Shown: positions 63,146-64,000 of the stretch, one piece after another
Position numbering within the stretch: the stretch's first letter is position 1
Layout: the number at the start of each line of letters is the position of its first letter
NCBI GenBank assembly: GCA_030141605.1
Contig: JAQGDQ010000025.1
Location: forward strand, 1 to 64,000
Length of the DNA: 64,000 nt
From: Tubiluchus corallicola
Taxonomy: Eukaryota > Priapulida > Priapulimorpha > Priapulimorphida > Tubiluchidae
Direction of reading: 5' to 3'
Notes under the pieces: generated by a model
Seen by the model: only the letters and a program-made list of their open reading frames with translations
Databases searched by the model: none
Told to the model about the DNA's origin: nothing
Position numbers and translations under genes: made by a program

Positions 63146-64000
63146 GCGATTGCATTTTGGCTGTCAATGGTCATTCAACAATTCCTTTATCGCAAGAGGA
63201 AGTAGTGAGGCTCTTACGAAACTCTATAGACGTCAAATTGGTCATATGCCACAACCACGAACGGCATATGCTAAAACAGGGCACCCCCTCCGTACATCAT
63301 CCAACTGTGCGATTTCAACCGGAACCAGTCCGGCTTCAGTGTCGACTTCCGGCAGAAACTGCTGGAGATAATACTGATGCAAAATTGAAGAAGAGGAGGT
63401 ACCAAATTCCCCCAGATTTTGGTACTTTGTCGGCAGAAAAGTGTCGAAAATACAACGCAAATTTGTGTGAAATATCCAGGGGATGTTCGATTGATGACCA
63501 CGCCATCTTAAATGAACTAGAAAACAAAAGACCATACTCGTCAGGTAGCGAAAGGTCCCACTATACAGATATTATTGACTTCAAAACTCCTCAGCAAAAC
63601 TTCAAAAAGAACTCATTAGCTGAGACTGTGCATAATTTCAACGAACTGTATCAAATCTACGAAAACACTGCGATCGGCTTAAAAATGTTGAACTGTGTTG
63701 ATGTAAATAGTAACGCAATGTTAAAAAAGACTGATGTCACTTCCGAGCCAGATGCTGAAGAAGTCTTTAACGAAGCACTAGAATATCTGAGTTACGTATA
63801 CGATACAATAGAATCTATGAACAGTTTACAAAAATGTAACGTGTCGCATGGTGATCATGCAAAGAACAGTAAAACATCAGATGCAGAGAAGTTTAAGTTA
63901 TTTGACAAATTTGCAGTGGAGACTGATTGTATAAGAGAAACTGATTGGGATGCAGCACTTTCAAATAAAACTATTTTCTGTAATGAGCGTGTCTGTTCAA
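63146..64000 (+). CDS. PDZ-domain protein, large exon (second half of PDZ; runs off window)
   Basis: The exon starts after TTCTAG and is open for 855 bases to the window edge. It opens GDCILAVNGHSTIPLSQEEV, then VRLLRNSIDVKLVI, the distal half of a PDZ domain. It continues in frame with VVQLRR...SESLRKG at 52405-52641. At the first position of helix alpha-B, class I PDZ domains usually carry His; here the SQEEVV segment has Gln, so ligand preference may differ. After the PDZ come about 250 residues of hydrophilic, acidic, Asn/Ser/Lys-rich sequence, probably disordered, with no second domain I can name. I cannot assign it to a known PDZ subfamily. Confidence 0.85.

Overview
This window looks like nuclear DNA of an animal, most probably an invertebrate. 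It is AT-rich and gene-poor, carries long microsatellites and many decayed mobile elements, has GT-AG splice sites and AATAAA signals, and shows no bacterial operon structure. A complete intronless FoxB gene and a rhodopsin-family receptor confirm a metazoan. I cannot name the species or phylum from sequence alone; an invertebrate deuterostome would fit but is only a guess.

Layout. 1-1056: part of a TTAA-flanked MITE carrying a second, nested MITE. 2201-3439 and 5390-6682 (+): a tandem pair of secreted pentraxin-like proteins. The first has an Asn/Gly-rich 11-residue repeat before the pentraxin domain; the second has a somatomedin-B-like module plus a furin-like site inserted inside it. 6787-7460: dead non-LTR reverse transcriptase. 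7.5-26.9 kb: no convincing gene; retroelement debris, SINE-like pieces, minisatellites and long microsatellites. 26965-27843 (-): intact FoxB with a GC-box and TATA-like sequence upstream. 28-44 kb: intergenic, with MITEs, tRNA-derived SINE-like fragments and a second reverse-transcriptase relic at 38.46 kb. 44579-44714: a weakly supported candidate first exon. 47-52.4 kb: striking tandem arrays, a complete TTAA MITE and an L2/CR1-like LINE 3' end. 52405-end (+): a PDZ-protein gene whose PDZ domain is split by an intron of about 10.5 kb, the second exon being still open at base 64000. An intronless class A GPCR (57441-58466, -) is nested in that intron on the other strand.

The protein genes do not form an obvious pathway. 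The pentraxin-like pair is a local tandem duplication and probably makes secreted proteins. FoxB is a developmental transcription factor and the GPCR a plasma-membrane receptor. The best candidates for something undescribed are the pentraxin with its SMB and cleavage-site insertion, the two TTAA-targeting MITE families nested in one another, and a TIR element at 59.4-60.0 kb that seems to have amplified a 50-bp tandem array from its own terminus.
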